Assembly (NCBI GenBank): GCA_965223465.1
Contig: OZ245025.1
Span: 1,488,001 to 1,552,000, forward strand
DNA: 64,000 nt
DNA from: JAAELZ01 sp965223465
Lineage (GTDB): Bacteria > Pseudomonadota > Gammaproteobacteria > Arenicellales > Poriferihabitantaceae
Direction: 5' to 3'
The notes under the pieces were generated by a model. That model saw only the letters and a list, made by a program, of their open reading frames with translations. It was not told the origin of the DNA and ran no database searches. Each line of letters opens with the position of its first letter. Position 1 is the first letter of the stretch. Made by a program: the position numbers and the translations under genes. This document shows, piece after piece, positions 61,537-64,000 of this stretch.

Positions 61537-61711
61537 CGCCCGCAACAAGGGTCGCCGTATATACTCCGATACGCTGGCGGATAGATACCTGAGAGGCCGA
61601 CTTATCTCAGCAAAAAACTTATCTTAAGCTAAACACGGATTGGTATTAACGCAAAGCTGTACCAACCGGAAATAAATGATTTTAACCAACGTAATCCGAG
61701 GAGATTTCAGC

Positions 61712-61873
61712 ATGTCGCAAGATGACAATATTCCCAAACCAGAACGCCTTCCTTTTTTTCAAAGATTGCTGGATAACCCGTTTTTACTACTGTTTTTGGG
61801 CGTCGTCATGCCCACGGTTTTTTATATCCTGTGGGGTGTGATGGAAATCGCCACTTTACCGGTCGCCCCATAA
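61712..61873 (+). CDS. Small subunit of a heme-copper enzyme
   Basis: 53 residues from ATG 61712, preceded by CCGAGGAGATTTCAGC; an upstream in-frame ATG at 61676 has no ribosome site. One membrane helix (about 25-45) in a sequence like the IIa/CoxM-type small subunits of ba3-type oxidases. It lies 26 bases before the subunit II gene. Confidence 0.75.
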   Translation: MSQDDNIPKPERLPFFQRLLDNPFLLLFLGVVMPTVFYILWGVMEIATLPVAP

Positions 61874-61899
61874 TAATCTTGATCTGAGGAAAACAAGCA

Positions 61900-62439
61900 A
61901 TGACTTCATTTTTACCCCCCGCGCACCGCGTATGGTGGAATGTACCGATCGGAAAACAAGAGATATTGTGGATCGGTATTGCCCTGGTGTGGTGTCTTAT
62001 CATGTTCTTTATGATGCCTTACTGGCACATCTACGGAAAACAAAATCTGTCGAATGAGGCCTATCAAACCACGCCTGCTAAATTCCAGCAACGCGTTGAT
62101 GACATGGTCGCTCAATACAAAACGGGTGAAGAAGGCGGTATCCCCATCGTTACCCCACCTGCCGGCAGTGATATCTATATGCTAGGTAGGTTATGGCAAT
62201 GGTATCCGATCTTTGAGCTGGAAAAAGATCAATCCTATCGATTGCACCTTTCCTCCATGGACTGGAATCATGGTTTTTCTCTACAACCGACGAATATTAA
62301 CCTGCAAATTCTTCCGGGTTATGAAATGGTGTTAACCGTCACGCCGGACCAAGCAGGCGATTTTGGTATTGTTTGTAATGAATACTGCGGCGTTGGCCAT
62401 CACACCATGCTTGGCAAAATTATCGTGAAGGAGAATTAA
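61900..62439 (+). CDS. Subunit II with CuA site, heme-copper enzyme (ba3-like or NorS-like)
   Basis: 179 residues: one membrane helix (about 22-42), then a periplasmic cupredoxin domain. CuA ligands: His in DWNHGF and Cys, Cys, His, Met in CNEYCGVGHHTM near the C-terminus. Single-helix subunits II are typical of B-type oxidases and of NorS in NorSY (sNOR). Next gene starts one base after its stop. The copper chaperones SCO and PCu(A)C nearby would serve this site. Confidence 0.88.
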   Translation: MTSFLPPAHRVWWNVPIGKQEILWIGIALVWCLIMFFMMPYWHIYGKQNLSNEAYQTTPAKFQQRVDDMVAQYKTGEEGGIPIVTPPAGSDIYMLGRLWQWYPIFELEKDQSYRLHLSSMDWNHGFSLQPTNINLQILPGYEMVLTVTPDQAGDFGIVCNEYCGVGHHTMLGKIIVKEN

Positions 62440-62440
62440 A

Positions 62441-64000
62441 ATGGCAAAATTTAGAGTATGCCCGGATTCGGGGTTCTATTTCGACAAGTCAGCTGAAAGC
62501 CTGATGAAGGTAAACGCGGTTGCCGCAGCGGTTTCTCTCCTCGTTGCTGGCATCATGGCGCTAGGCGTGGTATTGACGCGTTGGCAAGAAGTTCACCTTT
62601 TACCAGCGAACCTGTTTTACCAAGTGCTGACCGCACACGGTATCAATGCATTGATTTTCTGGATTATTTTCTTCGAAATGGCGGTTTTGTATTTCGCCTC
62701 GTCAACGCTGCTTCGCACCCGCCTGGCGGCGCCTAAATGGGCCTGGACAGGATTTATCCTGATGATTATTGGTGCGGTGATGAATAATGTTGCAGTCTAT
62801 CAAGGTAATTCAAGCGTAATGATGACCTCATACGCACCCATGCAAGCTGCCCCGCATTTTTATCTGGGCATTATCCTGTTTGCGGTAGGTGCATTAATTG
62901 GCTGCTTCGTGTTTTTGGGCACTTTGGTTATCGCCAGGGATGACAGAACCTACGACGGATCAATTCCGTTGGTCACCTTTGGTGCCTTAACCGCCTGTAT
63001 CATCGCAATTTTCACTATCGCATCAGGTGCAATCATTCTGGTGCCGACCTTTCTTTGGTCAATCGGCTATATCAATCATATCGACGCGGCCATGTATCGC
63101 GTATTGTGGTGGGGCCTGGGACACTCGTCACAACAAATTAATGTCGCCGCACACGTCTCAATTTGGTACTTGATTGTTGGCGTACTATTTGGCGCCCGAC
63201 CGATGTCAGAAAAAGTCAGCCGTACCGCATTTTTACTCTATATTTTGTTTTTACAATTGGCGAGTGCGCACCATATTTTGGTGGACCCAGGTATCAGCTC
63301 GGAGTGGAAAGTATTTAACACCAGTTACGCGATGTATTTAGCGGTACTGGCGAGTATGATTCACGGCCTAACCGTCCCCGGCTCAATGGAGGTCGCGCAG
63401 CGCAGTAAGGGGCTGACCAAAGGCATGTTTGAGTGGCTGCGTAAAGCGCCGTGGGGCAACCCAGTATTTTCCGGGTTCTTTTTCTCGTTGGTCATTTTTG
63501 GCTTTCTCGGCGGAATCACTGGGGTGGTCATGGGAACCGAGCAAATTAACCTGATTATTCACAACACGATTTACGTTCCTGCACACTTCCACGCAACGGT
63601 AGCGGTAGGCACGACCCTGGCGTTTATGGCGATTACCTACTTGCTGATTCCGGTATTGTTCAGACGCGAGTTATTCCTGCCAACGATGGCTAAATTACAA
63701 CCCTATGTATTTTCTGCCGGGATGACGCTCATGGTCTTGTTTATGCTTGGCGCAGGCACACTGGGTGTATCACGGCGCCATTGGGATATGGATTTTACCG
63801 GTGCGGCGCTCAGTTTCGAATACCCCGGAACGGCTTATTTGATGATGGCGATTGGTGCCATCGGCGGTGTACTCGGTGTCGTCGGCGGCGTGATGTATCT
63901 TTTGGTCACGGTCGGCTCGCTCATATTTGGTAAGAAATTGGAGGCTTCGGCGGGTCTGCTGCAAAGCTTCGGTATGCCACTGAAACAAGATGTCTATAAT
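62441..64000 (+). CDS. Subunit I of heme-copper enzyme, tyrosine-less (possible sNOR/NorY); truncated by window end
   Basis: 520 residues visible, frame open to base 64000. About twelve helices seen. Ligands: His66 (LTAHGIN, low-spin heme), His228 (GHSSQQIN, CuB), His277-His278 (SAHHILVDPG, CuB), His382 and His384 (PAHFHATV, hemes). In oxidases the helix VI motif is GHPEVY, with the catalytic Tyr four residues after the His; here that position is Gln232. The cbb3 alternative position, six residues before the HH pair, is Leu271. An NO reductase of the sNOR type is therefore as plausible as an oxidase. Confidence 0.85.
   Translation, partial: MAKFRVCPDSGFYFDKSAESLMKVNAVAAAVSLLVAGIMALGVVLTRWQEVHLLPANLFYQVLTAHGINALIFWIIFFEMAVLYFASSTLLRTRLAAPKWAWTGFILMIIGAVMNNVAVYQGNSSVMMTSYAPMQAAPHFYLGIILFAVGALIGCFVFLGTLVIARDDRTYDGSIPLVTFGALTACIIAIFTIASGAIILVPTFLWSIGYINHIDAAMYRVLWWGLGHSSQQINVAAHVSIWYLIVGVLFGARPMSEKVSRTAFLLYILFLQLASAHHILVDPGISSEWKVFNTSYAMYLAVLASMIHGLTVPGSMEVAQRSKGLTKGMFEWLRKAPWGNPVFSGFFFSLVIFGFLGGITGVVMGTEQINLIIHNTIYVPAHFHATVAVGTTLAFMAITYLLIPVLFRRELFLPTMAKLQPYVFSAGMTLMVLFMLGAGTLGVSRRHWDMDFTGAALSFEYPGTAYLMMAIGAIGGVLGVVGGVMYLLVTVGSLIFGKKLEASAGLLQSFGMPLKQDVYN

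Larger units (their letters stand above)
61345..61711. other. Divergent regulatory region between hemerythrin and oxidase-like operon
   Basis: 367 bases without a gene. Contains the two FNR/Dnr sites at 61479-61492 and 61523-61536 and a likely -10 (TATATA, 61558-61563). No other repeat or small gene seen. Confidence 0.7.

Noticed and set aside
1..64000. CRISPR arrays, tRNA or rRNA genes, insertion sequences
   Set aside because: No direct-repeat arrays, tRNA-like cloverleaf, rRNA segments or transposase genes were seen anywhere in the window.

Overview
The window reads as chromosomal DNA of a chemolithotrophic, sulfur- and hydrogen-oxidising denitrifying proteobacterium, most likely gammaproteobacterial. 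This rests on gene content (regulatory [NiFe] hydrogenase, flavocytochrome c sulfide dehydrogenase, nirS and nosZ denitrification, a DsrC relative, a protein resembling sulfur-globule proteins, many cytochromes c). No rRNA or other taxonomic marker is present, so the lineage is inference. Genes are tightly packed, with many 4-base ATGA overlaps.

Layout. 1-12069 (+): hydrogenase maturation and H2 sensing (hypB end, hypC, hypD, hypE, hypX, a HoxA/HupR regulator, a HupT/HoxJ kinase, sensor hydrogenase hupU-hupV, hypF). 12200-14238 (+): c4-like cytochrome plus FAD subunit of a sulfide dehydrogenase. 14269-15671 (-): triheme cytochrome and membrane hemerythrin, divergent from nirS. 15852-27157 (+): nirS, a NirT-type tetraheme protein fused to two ethylbenzene-dehydrogenase-like domains, a cupredoxin, a NirC-like cytochrome, and heme d1 genes nirF, nirDL, nirG, nirH, nirJ, nirN. 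27193-27900 (-): Crp/Fnr-family (Dnr-type) regulator. 28267-40027 (+): clade II-type nos cluster (nosZ, two cytochromes c, nosB-like, nosD, nosG, nosH, nosF, nosL, nosY) ending in a SUMF-fold protein. 40053-47265: transporters, a UbiA-family enzyme, a four-gene DUF1538/PII-like/CBS operon (-), arsR plus a permease, and an acyl-CoA synthetase. 47318-52519: ammonium transporter, a TM/coiled-coil protein, the sulfur-globule-like protein, a DsrC variant, DUF2892, a candidate small RNA and a PCu(A)C copper chaperone. 52667-54823 (-): katG. 55323-64000: heme-copper oxidase superfamily genes with two SCO proteins, DUF420, heme A synthase and a bacteriohemerythrin; the last gene runs off the right end.

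How it fits together. Six FNR/Dnr-type sites (TTGAY-N4-RTCAA) lie before nirS, nosZ, the sulfur-globule-like gene, the PCu(A)C gene and (two sites) the right-hand oxidase-like operon. This suggests one anaerobic/NO regulon, presumably served by the regulator at 27193-27900. The window has nitrite and N2O reductases but no classical norBC. Both heme-copper subunits I lack the usual catalytic tyrosine, so one or both may be NO reductases (sNOR/NorSY-like for 61900-64000). That, and a possible Dnr-activated small RNA with an anti-Shine-Dalgarno stretch at 51681-51817, are the most interesting leads.
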